From Ornithodoros turicata (lineage: Eukaryota; Arthropoda; Arachnida; Ixodida; Argasidae): a DNA stretch of 64,000 nt. The notes beneath the pieces were generated by a model. That model did no database searches and was not told the DNA's origin. It was given only the letters and a program-made list of their open reading frames with translations. The stretch lies in contig NC_088206.1 in NCBI RefSeq assembly GCF_037126465.1, positions 10,019,187 to 10,083,186 on the forward strand, in the 5' to 3' direction. Positions within the stretch are counted from its first letter, which is position 1. Every line of letters starts with the position of its first letter. Below, in pieces: positions 9,995 through 21,479 of the stretch. A program made the position numbers and the translations under genes.

Positions 9995-10215
9995 GGCCCG
10001 TTTTCACCAACGTCAATCACCATTTGAACCCAAATCAACGGTCGCTTAACTTGAATTTAACGCTAAACACTGTATCATTAAAGGGAGTTATTGTCGCTGA
10101 AACATTCATCACGTCATCAACTGATGTTTGTAAAAAAAAGAATTTAGTGTCAACTTAAATTTTTAGCAACCCTTGATCTCGGTTCAAAGTTAAACAGCAT
10201 CGGTGAAACCGTGCC
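9995..10215. mobile_element. Small TIR element
   Basis: GGCCCGTTTTCACC at the left and GGTGAAACCGTGCC at the right are inverted repeats. The flanks are TTA and GTA, so no exact duplication is visible. It directly abuts the preceding MITE. Confidence 0.5.
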
Positions 10216-10218
10216 GTA

Positions 10219-11187
10219 GAAGCGAAAGAACTACGACGTGACTTAGCACTGGAGTGCTAAGTTATTGTTGTGTACCAGGGCGTTTTCCATTATTTGATTT
10301 TGTGGTTATGTTGACCCACGGTTGACATGGCAACATTTTGTCTGTTGCTCTCATCCTATCTTTGATGAAATTTCAAGCCTTTAAATGTAAGCTCAGGGAG
10401 TTTTATCGGACTTTAATGAATACGAGAACTTAAATATGACTCGAAATTGTACCACATCACTTATACGATGTAGCTTTTCCGAAGCTGAAAGAGAGCAACT
10501 TGCCAGCAGCAGATTTCTTTCTTGTCCAGAAAGCTTCTGCAGCGATAATATTGTGACCGACTCATTCAGTCAGTCCACTGCAGTGGCTAAGCGGGAAAAG
10601 CAAAAAGCGCTCATAGGTGTGATCTTCGTCTGGGGTCTCTCCGGCTATTCATACTTGCTTTACAGGCGATCGCAACGTGTGAGCAGCATTGGTTGTGTTG
10701 CAGCCCAAAACGTTACACAAACGCAACTGCACATTTCGTGTTGTATGTACATACAGCTTGATCAACGCACGACACGATGCAGTGACGAGTGTATACAAAG
10801 TAAAGTACCAAGAAGCTGCCACCATCGGTACTTTAAGGACAGTACGGAGTACCATATACTGAAGTCTAAACAAATCGCAAAATACTTCAAGTACTGAGCA
10901 ATAAGCTGTGTTAATGTAACGTATTACTGTTCACCTGGCTTATCCATCTACTCGGAGCACTCTGTTCTTGTGGCTTGGGTGTCGCATACAAGAAGACATA
11001 CTTTCACGCATGAAAACAGAAGTCGTTGATGAGAAGCTGTTGACGGAAAATTTTAAGTCAACAGAGCGTGATTGATTATACTTTGAATGCTAGCGACTAA
11101 GCCGTTGAACTGGCGTGCACACGTAAAAACGCAGGCATGGGGTAACTTCAGATAGTTTGCAAGAATAACCCTTTGGAGGAGAGAGCA
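10219..11187. other. Unit 1-specific DNA without a supported gene
   Basis: Holds one ATG frame of 153 codons (10436-10897, plus strand) with no recognisable domain, one weak hydrophobic stretch and no supporting context. I do not call it a gene. Confidence 0.4.
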
Positions 11188-11228
11188 GCGGTGGCGGTGG
11201 TGGTGGCGGTGGTGGTGGTGGTGGTGGT
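11188..11228. repeat. GGT/GGC simple repeat
   Basis: Run of GGT and GGC triplets at the tail of the adjoining SINE, which reads on the minus strand. Confidence 0.9.
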
Positions 11229-11234
11229 TCTGGT

Positions 11235-11472
11235 GAAAGGGCTCGCCGTTGTCGGCATATAGGTGGGCAACGTCACGACTGCAGCCCTGTGGGAATGTGC
11301 GTCCCGGGCCGACTTCTAAGGGAACTGTGCCGACATATGTCTGAAAGCGTCTGAGGAAAACCCAGGAAAACCCCCAGACAGCACAGCCAGCACCGGGATT
11401 CGAACCCGGGTACCTCAAGGCTAGCGTCACTCCTCCAAACTCGACTTACCGTATTGAGCCAAACGGGCCCCT
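11235..11472 (-). mobile_element. tRNA-derived SINE, minus strand
   Basis: On the minus strand, starting near 11472: an A-box-like TGGCTCAATACGG (complement of 11449-11461), then a B box GGTTCGAATCC (complement of 11396-11406), then a body ending in the triplet tail. It shares the CCAGACAGCACAGCC word with the modules at 34703, 46673 and 57943. Tick SINEs such as Ruka are tRNA-derived; membership was not tested. Confidence 0.7.
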
Positions 11473-12448
11473 ATACACCATCCGAATGAGAAAGAAGTTT
11501 TGAAGTTGGAGCACGTAGGACGTGCAGAAGGCGAAGAAGAAGTTGCAGTGCTCGTAACACTGTAAAAGTTAAAGGAATGCCATTGCTTGGTGCAAGAGCA
11601 TTGCCCATGGCGAGTTGACAGACTCATGACAGACAGATTCGCAGACTCGCTGCTGTGATCCTACGACGAGAACTCAAAGCGTAGTTCACGTGGCTACCAG
11701 GTAAGCGTACAGACCAGACAAGGGAAACACGCACATTAAGTAGCTGGCTCTAGGGCGTGCGTTAAATTTTCATTTTCTTACGGGTATAGGTCCCATATAA
11801 CGACGGATGTTTCACAAAAACCTCCCAGCCGAATAATTCTCATGCTTTCAGATAACTTCGCGAACATTTTTGAGACATTGGCCAAGATGTGAACAGTGAG
11901 TGGCCCATTTGCATACGCTCAGTAATTAAAGCTTTTGGATGTAGTTCGTTGCCGGGACCACTGCGTTTTTGTAACCAAAGAAAATAACTAGGTAAATGAT
12001 ATGTTTTTACCTGAAGCAGGAGCAAATTAGGAACGAAATTAAACAGGAATGACCCTCGTATATTGCGTGAAACGTATAAAAATTAAATTTTGGCGCCCGT
12101 TTCTTGAAGGCGATCCGCCATCTTTACTGAGGACCTTCTGATCTAACCCGATGCACAGACTCGGTGGGGGGGGGGGCAGACCCCCCCACCCCCACCCAAT
12201 CTGTAGAACCTAACGTTAGGCTTAGCATTCCCGTGTTTCTCCTGCGCTAAAAGTGGATCAGATAGGGTTGTTAAAATGCATATAAAAAGACTTGTACTCC
12301 ACAGAATTGTATAATTCTCACATTTTCAGATTCAGTACATGGCCTCCTTCCACTTCTATGCAATATTTACCTTTCAAACGCTTTCACAAATTTTTAAAAA
12401 CGAGTAGAGACGGTAACGAACTACAGCCAAGCTTTTATTTACCTCACA
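11473..12448. other. Unit 1-specific DNA, last part
   Basis: Nothing recognised except a G11 run (12166-12176) and a C7 run (12181-12187) inside an imperfect inverted repeat at 12163-12197, able to form a hairpin or G-quadruplex. Homology to the shared unit end resumes at about 12449. Confidence 0.5.
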
Positions 12449-12821
12449 AGCATATGTAACTGAGCCGCTCCCTAGTCAGCTCTTTGCCCATGTCTGAAGA
12501 AGGCCAAAAAGAAAGGTTTTCCAAACTCCATCACGCGTCGACTCAACCTTACCTTATTCAGTAAACAGCGAATGTTTCGTTGCCTCGCACACACAAGGAG
12601 CGCGGTTCTCGTGCTGGCGGTGACGTGCGGGTTTGCGAGACCAACGTAATGTCGTATATGACATCCGCAGGAGCGCAGTGCACCACGCCACAATCGAAGT
12701 CATTTTCCCGGTGTTTGGGTTGGCGACGCGGCGTACATTGCGAAGTAGCCACTCCACGATTCCTATCGGAACCACGACGAACTATACATAGCATACATAC
12801 ATAGCGATAGTAGCGTTGTCG
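12449..12821. other. Shared unit end, with extra block in unit 1
   Basis: The conserved end sequence of all units. Between CCTCG and CTATCGGAACC, unit 1 carries about 179 bp (12587-12765) that the other units lack. No gene. Confidence 0.6.
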
Positions 12822-12911
12822 AAGTAAGAAGGTTGAAGGAGGAGGACATTGGTCCTGTGCAACGTTCAAAAGAATAAAGTCAGGTTGGGAAACCGGATGA
12901 TCACTAAGCTA

Positions 12912-13423
12912 CACTATAAGGGAAAAAAGGAATAAAATGGGGAGTAATTGCATCTTCTCGTCCCCTTTAGACTGCAGTTACTCCCTATTTTAGTCCCATA
13001 ACCCTGATATTTACTCCCCAGGACTGCAAATTGTCACCGAACATTCTACACACACAGTCTACGTATATTTGTGTTCTCGGTCAATTTGATGGCATAAGGC
13101 TGCATAACTGAGCCAACTTAGCAATTTTCCACCCACACAAAGTAAGAAACAGTTAGCGCTTCTTTCTTCACAAATTGTACCCTATGCATGTCGCAAGATT
13201 TTATATCACTCGATATATCACGGTTGACGGTCTGATTCAAAGTATTTTCACGCATTGACACGGATTATGTACCTGGGACTCTTAGAATAGAGCCTGAAAT
13301 GTAGTCTCCACTCTGTGACATTCATTTACTCCCGTGCATTTACTCCCGAAAAGGATTATTTTTTGTGCCAACGCTTTTTGAGCCAAAGAGGAGTAAAATT
13401 ACTCCTTTTTTTTTCTTAGAGTG
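12912..13423. mobile_element. TA-flanked DNA element, unit 2, without nested MITE
   Basis: 512 bp, TA at 12910-12911 and 13424-13425, left end CACTATAAG. The MITE found in the other units is absent, and the intact target TA is at 13066-13067. Confidence 0.75.
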
Positions 13424-13425
13424 TA

Positions 13426-14025
13426 GGGGGAAGACGTCACACTACTCCATCACTAATGTTATAGCCAGCCGCAATAGGAGCTGGGGAATCATCACTAATT
13501 TCGGTCGTTGTTTTTTTTTGTTTTTCATTGGGAATCTATGTAAGTGGGCCGGTAAACCCTTCTCAATGTGTGCAAGAAATGCTATGCTGCCCCCCCCCCC
13601 CCACACACAGACACACTTCACGCAATGGAACATTTCATGCATGACCAAGATCCACCAATAGAACGATTTTTGTTCTCCAACGGGAGCACACGAATCCAGC
13701 TCTGGTTCTAGGACCCAGGAGCACATAGCTCTGACAATGGAATTCGCCTCTAGTAACTGACATCGTACCCTCTGCTATCCCCAACACTGGTGATCGGGTC
13801 TACTCACCAACCGTGACTGACTCATTGGTGTACACTGCTGGTACACGGAGTTCAAGAATCATTTTGAATCATTGAAAATCATACGGTCATTCATGTGGGT
13901 CTTATGCCTTCTATATTTTTAGATTGTCCCTATTATAAATCACTGTGAGAAGACGATGAAAAATATGCAAGAAACGAGAAAGGAATATCTTCATTTCTGC
14001 TAATTCATCAGTATTAGCTGTCGTC
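13426..14025. promoter_or_regulatory. Upstream region of the gene, unit 2
   Basis: C13 at 13590-13602 followed by CA repeats; TATAAAT at 13934-13940, 92 bp before the ATG. Promoter role inferred from position. Confidence 0.35.
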
Positions 14026-14445
14026 ATGGCTGACTTCCGAACCTCCAGGAACATGAAGTACGGCATCGTCATTGCATTATTCTTGCTGTCCGGGGCACTT
14101 TTTGCCGCCGGGACAGTACTAGTGCACCTTGACATCCCAGGAGGCCGCGGCTTGTTAGCTGCCGCCGCCTTCACTCTGCTGATGGCCTTTACGGTCATCT
14201 ATTTCGTATGCGTAAAGAGCCTTCAAGGGTTCGTGTTGGACGTCGAGTCTATAGAGGAGCACCTACCAAGCTCAGGATCCGAACCCCAACCAGTGTCGGA
14301 GGCCATGCGAGTGCGCATCCAGGCGTGGATACAAGACGTCAACAGAGCTTTGTGGCCGGAAGGCGTCCCAGAAGAGCAAATCCAGTACTCTAGGCCACCG
14401 TCGCCAAGTTCAGGAGCGGGTAGTTCTTCCCGCTCCCTGAACTAG
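14026..14445 (+). CDS. Small two-helix membrane protein, unit 2 copy (139 aa)
   Basis: Intact, same start and stop as the other copies. Against the unit 1 copy I count nine amino-acid differences (L19F, S50T, L55F, L61V, S81P, R88Q, R103Q, E104D, Q116E). About 22 of 420 bases differ, roughly half of them silent, whereas the 507 bp after the stop differ at only about 7 positions. The two helices, the GGRG turn and the RALWPEG block are unchanged. Differences within the helices are conservative (L/F/V). Function unknown; a distinct but equally maintained paralogue. Confidence 0.8.
   Translation: MADFRTSRNMKYGIVIALFLLSGALFAAGTVLVHLDIPGGRGLLAAAAFTLLMAFTVIYFVCVKSLQGFVLDVESIEEHLPSSGSEPQPVSEAMRVRIQAWIQDVNRALWPEGVPEEQIQYSRPPSPSSGAGSSSRSLN
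14408..14442 (+). other. Stem-loop at the end of the gene, unit 2
   Basis: Same sequence and pairing as unit 1, although the rest of the gene differs at about 22 bases. Confidence 0.6.
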
Positions 14446-14476
14446 TGCGCGACAAGGCGGCGGACAACAACATCAG

Positions 14477-14828
14477 TCCGCCGCAGGTCCTCCAGACCAT
14501 CGGAGGACCATGTATAGAGTATCCCAGCCTTGGGCAACACCATCAGCCCGCTGGATGTCCTCCAGACCATCGGAGGACCGTGGACAGAGTGGCCTCGCGG
14601 TGGGCAACACCATCAGCCCGCCGCAGGTTCTCCAGACCATCGGAGAGCCATGGAGGAACTGGTCTAGCGGTAGGAAATACCATCAACCCTTCGCAATTCC
14701 TCCGGACTATCGGAGGACCATGGACAGAGCAGCCTAACAGAGGACGAACACCATCAGCCAGCTGTAGGTCCGCCAGAACATCGGAGGGCCATGGAGGAAC
14801 TGGTTTAGCGGTGTCCCATAACATCAAC
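14477..14828 (+). repeat. Five 70-bp hairpin repeats, unit 2
   Basis: No indel relative to unit 1. The fourth hairpin has one change (ACTATCGG for ACTACCGG), which opens one pair next to the loop. Segment A follows at 14829-14974. Confidence 0.85.
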
Positions 14829-14990
14829 CCACCGCATATCTTTTTATCGCCATATATCGCCCTAGTGGTGCGCAAGAGAATCACCTCGCTCTGGAGAGCG
14901 CCTGGTGTCAACGACGTTTTCCTTAGGTTTCACAGAACCATGAATAAGTAGCAGGCACATTGGCGCCCACGATATTTCCTCCAGGTCACC

Positions 14991-15077
14991 GAACACCATC
15001 GGCAATATATATGCAATATGCAATGTCGATATGTCGATATGTATGCAATATCGGCATACATATTGCCGATGGTGTTC
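14991..15077. repeat. Long AT-rich palindrome, unit 2
   Basis: Long form; the inner part reads ATCGGCATAC where units 1 and 3 have ATCGCCATAC. Confidence 0.85.
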
Positions 15078-15531
15078 GATACATAGTCGATGTTGGTGTT
15101 GATACATATTGCAATGACTCAGAGGCGGGCAACGCTCTCAGCGCGTCGTATATTCTCCAGGCTGTCGGGAGACTATTCATATACCAGTATAGCGGTGCAC
15201 AGTGGAACGCGTTCACGCAGTTTTCTCCGAAACTCCCGAGAACACCGGCATCCACATCGCTCGATATAACGCGCCACGAACCAACTACAGTCGAGCAATG
15301 AGTAAGTGGAAGATAACACTACTGGTATGACAACTTAGCGACGCCCAATTCTATTCGTCCTCGGCCTATTTCTCCACACGACGAAAGAACACTGGCAGAC
15401 AAATCGCTCACTATACCGGCCATCAACCAAGCGAAATCTTCTCCAATTCCTGTCTGTGTTCTTTCTGCTGCTGAATGTCCACCATGAAGCAATCACAGCC
15501 CAGCAATGACTAAATAGCAGGCTGTACAATC
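15078..15531. other. Unit-conserved sequence without a gene, unit 2
   Basis: Counterpart of 2717-3170. The hairpin near 15220-15245 has changed (TTCTCCGAAACTCCCGAGAA). Confidence 0.45.
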
Positions 15532-16363
15532 AACCCGACAGAGATCATCAACAGATTATACAGATTGAGTGAAGTGTTCACACGCTTCAACAAGGACAGC
15601 CCTTTTGGATCCTACCGCACCCGGAAGTACACACAGAAATTCCGGGAATTAATAAGAAATCAGAAACGGACGCCTCCGTGCTCAAGACATTGCCCCTGGC
15701 ATATCTTTAGGGCACCTTCTCATCAAAAACAGTCTATACATCTATACAGATGGTTCCTCTACAGAAGACAGATCTGAAAGCGTATGTATTCCAAACAACA
15801 CGGAAGGGATACAGGCTCTCGCATGGCACCTCATCTACTGCTGCTGAACTACGCGGTATATTCAAGGCACGATTCCACATGAAGAAATCTCACCCGAAAA
15901 CTTGGCTCATCTGCGCAGATTCGAAGTCCTCCTTAGAAGTTATCATCAAAAGAAGGGATTTGAATTATAGGTGCACAAACTATTTTATATCCTAACCACA
16001 CTCATCGATGCCGTAGAGTCAGGACACAGTGTAACACTGCGGTGGATTCCCTCCCACTGTGGTATATCTGGGAATGAAGCAGCCGACGAAACAGCCAAGG
16101 AAGCTCTAAGCAAGACAGAGCTCACCGCCATACCTTTCTCGAAAGCCAACTCCAAAGCCTATCTAAGAAAAACGACGACCGAAAAATCGAGAGGACTCTG
16201 GAAGGCATACCTACAACCTGCTGATAATCTCTTTTCATCGATCCTAATTTGACAGCTATTGTTCCAACATGCCTGGGGAGACCACTACAAACAGCCATCC
16301 ACAGAAAACGTGTCAGCTCTATTCATGGACAATGCTCTACAGAACGAAACTCACATCAACTTC
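15532..16363 (+). pseudogene. Non-LTR RNase H segment, broken, unit 2
   Basis: The least decayed copy at the active site: the third acidic motif still reads CADSKSSLE (Asp kept), while the other five units have His there. The TDGSS, AAEL and SHCGISGNEAAD motifs are present. The shared frame change between RRDLNY and HKLFYIL remains, and small insertions lie near 15770 (an extra ACAGATC) and 16232. No longer coding. Confidence 0.85.
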
Positions 16364-16375
16364 GTTCCTCACATC

Positions 16376-16541
16376 CCACCGTATATCTTTTTATCGCCAT
16401 ATATCGGCCTAGTGGTGCGCAACAGAATCAACTCGCCCTGGAGAACGCCTGGTGTCAACGACGTTTTCCTTAGGTTCCACAGAACTATATCATGGGCGCC
16501 AATGTGCCTGCTACTTATTCATGGTTCTGTGGAACCTAAGG
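16376..16541 (+). repeat. Segment B with long-armed hairpin, unit 2
   Basis: Left arm damaged at its loop end (AGAACTATATC for AGAACCTTATC); right arm intact. Confidence 0.8.
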
Positions 16542-17135
16542 AATGCCAATGCCAAACGTCCCGCAGAAGCCTTCGCAGTTACGCTGAAGCTTCAAAGAAA
16601 TGTAGCTGCAGGTACACACCAGGGAGACCGCATAGCTCCAGAAACCTTCCTGTTATACGAAGAAGAAACACCATTAGAAGGCTGGAAAACACTGACAGGT
16701 AGAACGTTCTTTATAACGCGCCACCAAGGAGCCATTCACAGGCCAGCAGTAGCTACACAGCGTGAAATACTATCAACTCACCCAAATATCCTTCAGGCCA
16801 ACGGACCGGCTATTGATGCAGACAAATAGATGTGCGCAAGCTTATTCACTCAACGCCACTGGAGGACACCAGGAGGCAAACCGCTCCGGTATAGCACGCC
16901 CCCAAACGGCCTACCACAGAGTTGCAATGACAGAGCGGCGCACTCCACTGCCAGACCACCAGCGCATAGGGAGGCTGCAGATGTTGCAAAACAGCGGTAT
17001 GCAAAGCCATTCGCCCACGGTATGTTCTCCAGACTCCCGGATGACTCTTGCAAAAAGACCACTTGCTATGACACGTCTCCGAGTAACCACCATATGGTGC
17101 CACAGTGGAGCAAGTCGGGATGTGTTACTCTGCGT
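16542..17135. other. Unit-conserved sequence without a gene, unit 2
   Basis: As 4181-4836 but without the 63-bp block. Several overlapping short frames exist on both strands; none is plausible. Confidence 0.45.
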
Positions 17136-17465
17136 GAATGTGGGCGTGACTGGGGAACAACGTAAAAGACAATGCGCTGGGGGTGAGTGCGTGGCACACT
17201 GTTTCCTAGCGTGGCTTGGTACGTAGAAGAGGCGGTAGCCGGCACTGTGTAGTTGGTAGCATCTCTGACCGAAAATCAGAGGGTTGCGGGTTCGAATCCC
17301 GCTGCTGATGCCTTTTCTTCAACCGCCACTGCTCAATAGAGATGCGGCTCCCAATACGTTGGAGGCCAGTTGCTGCTTTGACTAAATGAGCCCATCGCGC
17401 TCCAAACTAATGCTCCCATAAGTTTGTCAGAAAGATGGCAGTTGACGAGCGAGTTTCATGTAAAA
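17136..17465 (+). mobile_element. SINE-like repeat with tRNA-Phe-like core, unit 2
   Basis: Core at 17238-17309. The anticodon loop reads CCGAAAA, so the invariant T33 is C, and one acceptor pair is lost (TGCTGAT). Confidence 0.7.
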
Positions 17466-17899
17466 AGCAAAAGTGCCCTCTCTGTCGCAATCCTTGCCTT
17501 CGATATTGCTAAAAAAAGAACGTATTTCATGTCCAGGCCTTCCAGTGACTACGTGGATCAGGGCACTGGGCGACCCTCGCGGGGAATGTGCAACGATTTA
17601 TTGATGCCTCCTCCATGCCCAATGTTGTGGCTTCAGGCAGCTTGGGAATCTGGACATGATGGATGATGCCAAGTTCACTGCACCATTTTCATCACTCTCC
17701 ACAGAGGTAACCGGGAGGCTGCTCACCCCAAGTTACAAGTTTTCGCACTCTCGAGCGCCATTACAGGGCGACAGACATTCCAAGGTATTTTCTTTTTGTT
17801 TTTGGATTATGCAGCGTCCCTTTATGACTTAAAATTCAATGCGATTTTCACGTTGTTAAAAGACGTAGCGTCATTCGCAGTCAGACCTGTAGAGTAATT
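17466..17899. other. Unassigned, unit-conserved, unit 2
   Basis: Counterpart of 5157-5606. No gene recognised. Confidence 0.4.
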
Positions 17900-18545
17900 A
17901 ATTGCAAGTAATTGAATTGTTGTAATTAATTACTTTCTTAGTAATTAATTACTTCCGGAATTACATTAGGTTTTATGTAATTGTAAAATTACATAAATTA
18001 GTTTTACAAGTAACGCGTAACGCATTTTGAATTACTTTCGGAATTACATTGAACGCTGTTTGGGAAGGACCAATGTTTAAGGTTTGGGTCAGTTCCACAC
18101 CGTTTCTTTACTTTTTTTTTAGTGATTACCCAATGACTCGATTCAGATCGGTACATTTTTCGTTTCGGTACAGATTGTTTACATTCGAATATGGAAGGAG
18201 AAAAACTCTTGCCTTGGGAAAAGGAATACGAATTGTAGGTATCAACCCACACTTCAGTCGTTAGAGTGCTTGAAAGATCGTCCTTGTGTTCTCGAGCTGT
18301 TCATAAAGTACAATGTTCGGCTGCCCAGCAGTGGACCAGTGGAGCGTCTGTTTTCGGTTGGTGGTCTTATCTTGGTGGTCCAGCCAAGTGAGAATTGCTT
18401 TTCAGAGGATCATCATGCTGGCAGATGAAACATATGGTTTAAATTATTTGCGGGACAGGAATTGCGTAGCTTCACCCAAATACAAGTACTACGATATAAC
18501 TTGTGTTCCTGACATTATTGCACAAGATGTAGTATCCATTATGAT
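17900..18545 (+). pseudogene. hAT transposon 3' fragment, unit 2
   Basis: Starts with the AT-rich GTAATTAATT/AAGTAACGCGTAACGC sequence common near hAT ends. A later stretch (about 18288-18370) encodes the C-terminal dimerisation motif of hAT transposases (FIKYNVRLPSSGPVERLFS). In this copy the surrounding frame is broken. Confidence 0.7.
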
Positions 18546-18923
18546 CCTTTATATGGGGGGTATGTACAGTGCAACCAACAGATGCTAATTACAAATATGT
18601 GTTTCCTACGGTGTTGAAATGGTGTAGTTTGTATCTGAGAGCCATAGTGAAACACAGGCAGAGAGGACAGACTTTTGATGCCCTCAAGAAACGTGGCAAC
18701 ACATTGCAGGGACTCTGGATGCTGCGTAAATTTCCAGAACACCGAGATCAAGGCTGCGTTTAAACAACAAGTGGTTAGAGAAATCCAAGACAGTTGCATG
18801 TGTAAGCAGTTCGCTGTTGGATTTGCTTCTGTCCGAGATACGTTATCTCAAAGGGGACACACGGGCACACTCCCAGAGGTACTAGGGCTGGCTGTGAAAT
18901 AGAATGAGGAGAGAGGGAAGATA
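18546..18923. other. Unassigned block between hAT and mariner, unit 2
   Basis: Conserved in units 2-5. A 75-codon plus-strand stretch ends in GLAVK and stop in units 2 and 4. No recognised domain. Confidence 0.4.
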
Positions 18924-18925
18924 TA

Positions 18926-19876
18926 CGAGGGGTGTTCAAGTCAAACCGGGACTTTCTGTCTCCTAAGTGTACAAATGGCTCGCGCAACTTCTTTTTCGTC
19001 ATTTTCACACGCGACAGGCCTCCGCGTTCACCACGTGGTGGTGCAAAGTTTGTGCAAAACAGAAGACACGTGCTGGACAAGATGGCCGACAACGAGGTGA
19101 GCGCGCACATCGAACAGTGAATATAGTCATGAAGTTTCTCGTGAATGAAGGCGTAAAGTCATCTGAAATTTACAGTAGACTTCAGGCTCAGTATGGCCAC
19201 GGTACACTTAGCCGCAGCAAAGCGTTTGAGTGGTGCAAACGGTTCCGAGACGGCCGTACATCAGTGCAGGACGATCCTGGCCGGGGCGGCTCAGAGCTCA
19301 GTGTCAGAGTTCCTGAGAACATTCAACGTTTTTCCACGGTTTTCTGGAACAAGGCTGGCGTTGTTCATGTTGATTTTCGGCCCAGTGGTACCACCATCAA
19401 TAGTGCATATTACGGCCGGGTTCTCAGGGATGTGCATAAGGCGCTGAAGCAGAAGCGGCCGGGCCTCATCACCAAGGAGTCCGCCTCCTACAGGACAATG
19501 CACGCCCGCATACCGCGCATCTAACGACACGCACCTTACAGGAACTTGGCTGGGCGTTGCTGCCACATCCCCCTTACAGTCCACACGCTCGCCCCCAGCG
19601 ATTTCCATCTCTTCGGGCCACTGAAGGCGTTCCTTGGGGTCCGCCACTTCAGCTGCGACGACGAGGTCAAGAATGCGGTCCGATCATGGCTGCTACGCGC
19701 TGCTACGCGCCGGTAAGGATTTCTACACTGCTGGCATCCAAGCTCTCGTGAAACGCTGGGACAAGTGCATTAGTGCAGCTGAGATTACGTTGAAAAATAA
19801 AACTAATTTCTCGCCTGTAAGTTAATTTTACTTTTGCGAGAAATGAAAAGTCTCGGTTTGACATGAATGCCCCTCG
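18926..19876 (+). pseudogene. Deleted mariner element, unit 2
   Basis: 951 bp between TA dinucleotides. Same internal deletion as in unit 1 (VPENIQR joined to TVFWNKAG), so the first catalytic Asp is missing. It carries an extra CGCTGCTACG duplication near 19695-19710 and is frame-broken at QDNARPH. It sits after GAGAGAGGGAAGA, the original insertion site that unit 1 has lost. Confidence 0.9.
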
Positions 19877-19878
19877 TA

Positions 19879-20486
19879 TAACCCCTTTTTCTTGTCTCTT
19901 ATTCTGTTGGTTAAATTGTCATTTGTTTAGCAGCATATATGTGTATATTCCAGAGTCCGCTAATAAATATATCAGTTGAGAGCTAGCAGTCGCATTGTAG
20001 CTGTCTCATCCTGTCCTTGGCTGTTTGTATTTCACTATGGCCATGTTTGCTATTGCAAAAAAAAAAAAACGAAAAGAGCATAGAAAAACACGAAAACAGC
20101 AACCTGCAAAGCTGCCTGTTCTAGTGCTCACATGGAGGCAATGCAATGAGGTAACATGTTCCATTCATGAACTCTACATAGTAGTACACATCACAATGAC
20201 AACCGATTATTCAGATTTTTTTTAACTACTTTGTCTTTTGGAACTTTGATTGCGGAGCCTATTATTGGGGCTTTATGTGATTCCCTTCTTGAGACACTAG
20301 ATTGCTGATGCTGTGCAGTTTGTTAATTTTGAAACTGTACTGTGCTGAGGTATAAAAAGAGAATTGTCATATCTGCATTTGAATACATAGGAATAATTTG
20401 TAAGTACTTTCCTTGTTGACATTTATATCTGCACCAGGTCCCAACATTCTTGATTGATGGAAAATGTGAATAAAGATATTTATCTT
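19879..20486. other. AT-rich post-mariner block, unit 2
   Basis: As in unit 1; GTGAATAAAG near 20466. Cut off at 20486-20487 by copia sequence, with a short TGCTTG overlap at the junction. Confidence 0.5.
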
Positions 20487-20716
20487 GCTTGAGTCAGTTC
20501 AACGAGAGTCCAAGTGAAGAACACTGGAACGGCATCAAACATATCCTTCGGTACGTAAAGCAGACAAAGGATCATGCGCTCATTTACCATAGAACCGGGA
20601 AATGCATCGAAACTTTCTGCGACTCTGACTGGGCAGGAGACAGAACAGATAGAAAATCTTCAGCGGGTACGTCATCACTCTTGCAGGCGCAGTAATCTCC
20701 TGGAGCTGTAAAAAGC
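20487..20716 (+). pseudogene. Ty1/copia RNase H region, left part
   Basis: Encodes the copia signature PSEEHWNGIKHILRYVK followed by CDSDWAGDRTDRKSSAG, the RNase H region near the end of the copia polyprotein. A missing base after SAG shifts the frame; the correct frame continues (VITLAGAVISW). Everything 5' of RNase H is absent. The polyprotein continues at 22906, across a nested element. Confidence 0.9.
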
Positions 20717-20985
20717 GGTTAGGCCTCATATCCTCCAAATGCCCATTTCCACCGACGTCCCAAATCAACCAAAAGCTCATTTCATCCGAAAAAATGTTCG
20801 GAGGTTCTGGGCTTTCGGTTGATCTGGGCACGCGGGTGGCAGTGACCCATATCCCCCAAAAGCTCTTTTCATCCGAGCGCCCAGAACCACCGAAAGCGGG
20901 ATACTTGAAAGGAAACGATTCCTCTGTTTGTCAAGGAGAGGAGGAAGGCTGAGCGGTTTTTGGGTGTGCGGGAATCCAATCCTGC

Positions 20986-21479
20986 AACTGAGTCAGAAGT
21001 GAAGTTTGCAAAGGAAAGGTATTATTGATGTCGATCGCGTACAAGAAATGATCCGATCCGAACAGAGAGATATTTTCCATGTGAGTGACAGAGCTCCAAG
21101 CACTGTGTAGGTCATCATAGTGGAAAGCAAATATAGTAACAAACGCCCACTTCACAGGTCTCGAAGAAGGTTACAAAAAGGACCTCCTCCTTTACTTTTC
21201 TTTTATGCGTTCTGTTAATACAATTCAGACGTTCAGAAAACACGCTATTAACCGGCTGAAACAACCCTTAGAAAAAGCTTTATATTTATATTAGTCACAT
21301 ATGTTACATCTCTAAGGAGAATTATTAGTAAGCAGGGGAACAAAGGAAGCTGTGCAAATCGACGGACCGCATACCTCACGCTACAGAACATTTTGAGCAC
21401 CACATGAGCAGTAGCCAGGAACCCACGTGACCCTCTCTGGCTAGTTGAAGGAAGTACAGCTCTAAGCAGAGTTAACTGG
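20986..21479. other. Insert within the left TIR arm
   Basis: About 490 bp without a counterpart in the right arm. No recognised gene; its own end signature is unclear. Confidence 0.5.

Larger units (their letters stand above)
1..12821. repeat. Tandem unit 1 of the array
   Basis: The opening sequence (AAGTAAGAAGGTT-like) recurs at 12822, 24912, 36021, 48620 and 59912, and the modules after it recur in the same order. This unit lacks the 1-kb hAT segment found before the mariner in other units, and its distal part (7269-12448) is replaced by DNA seen nowhere else in the window. The first base happens to coincide with the chosen unit boundary, so the array probably continues upstream. Confidence 0.95.

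Noticed and set aside
10436..10897. 153-codon ATG frame in unit 1-specific DNA
   Set aside because: No domain, no second copy, AT-rich surroundings full of MITEs, and cysteine/serine-rich composition typical of chance frames.
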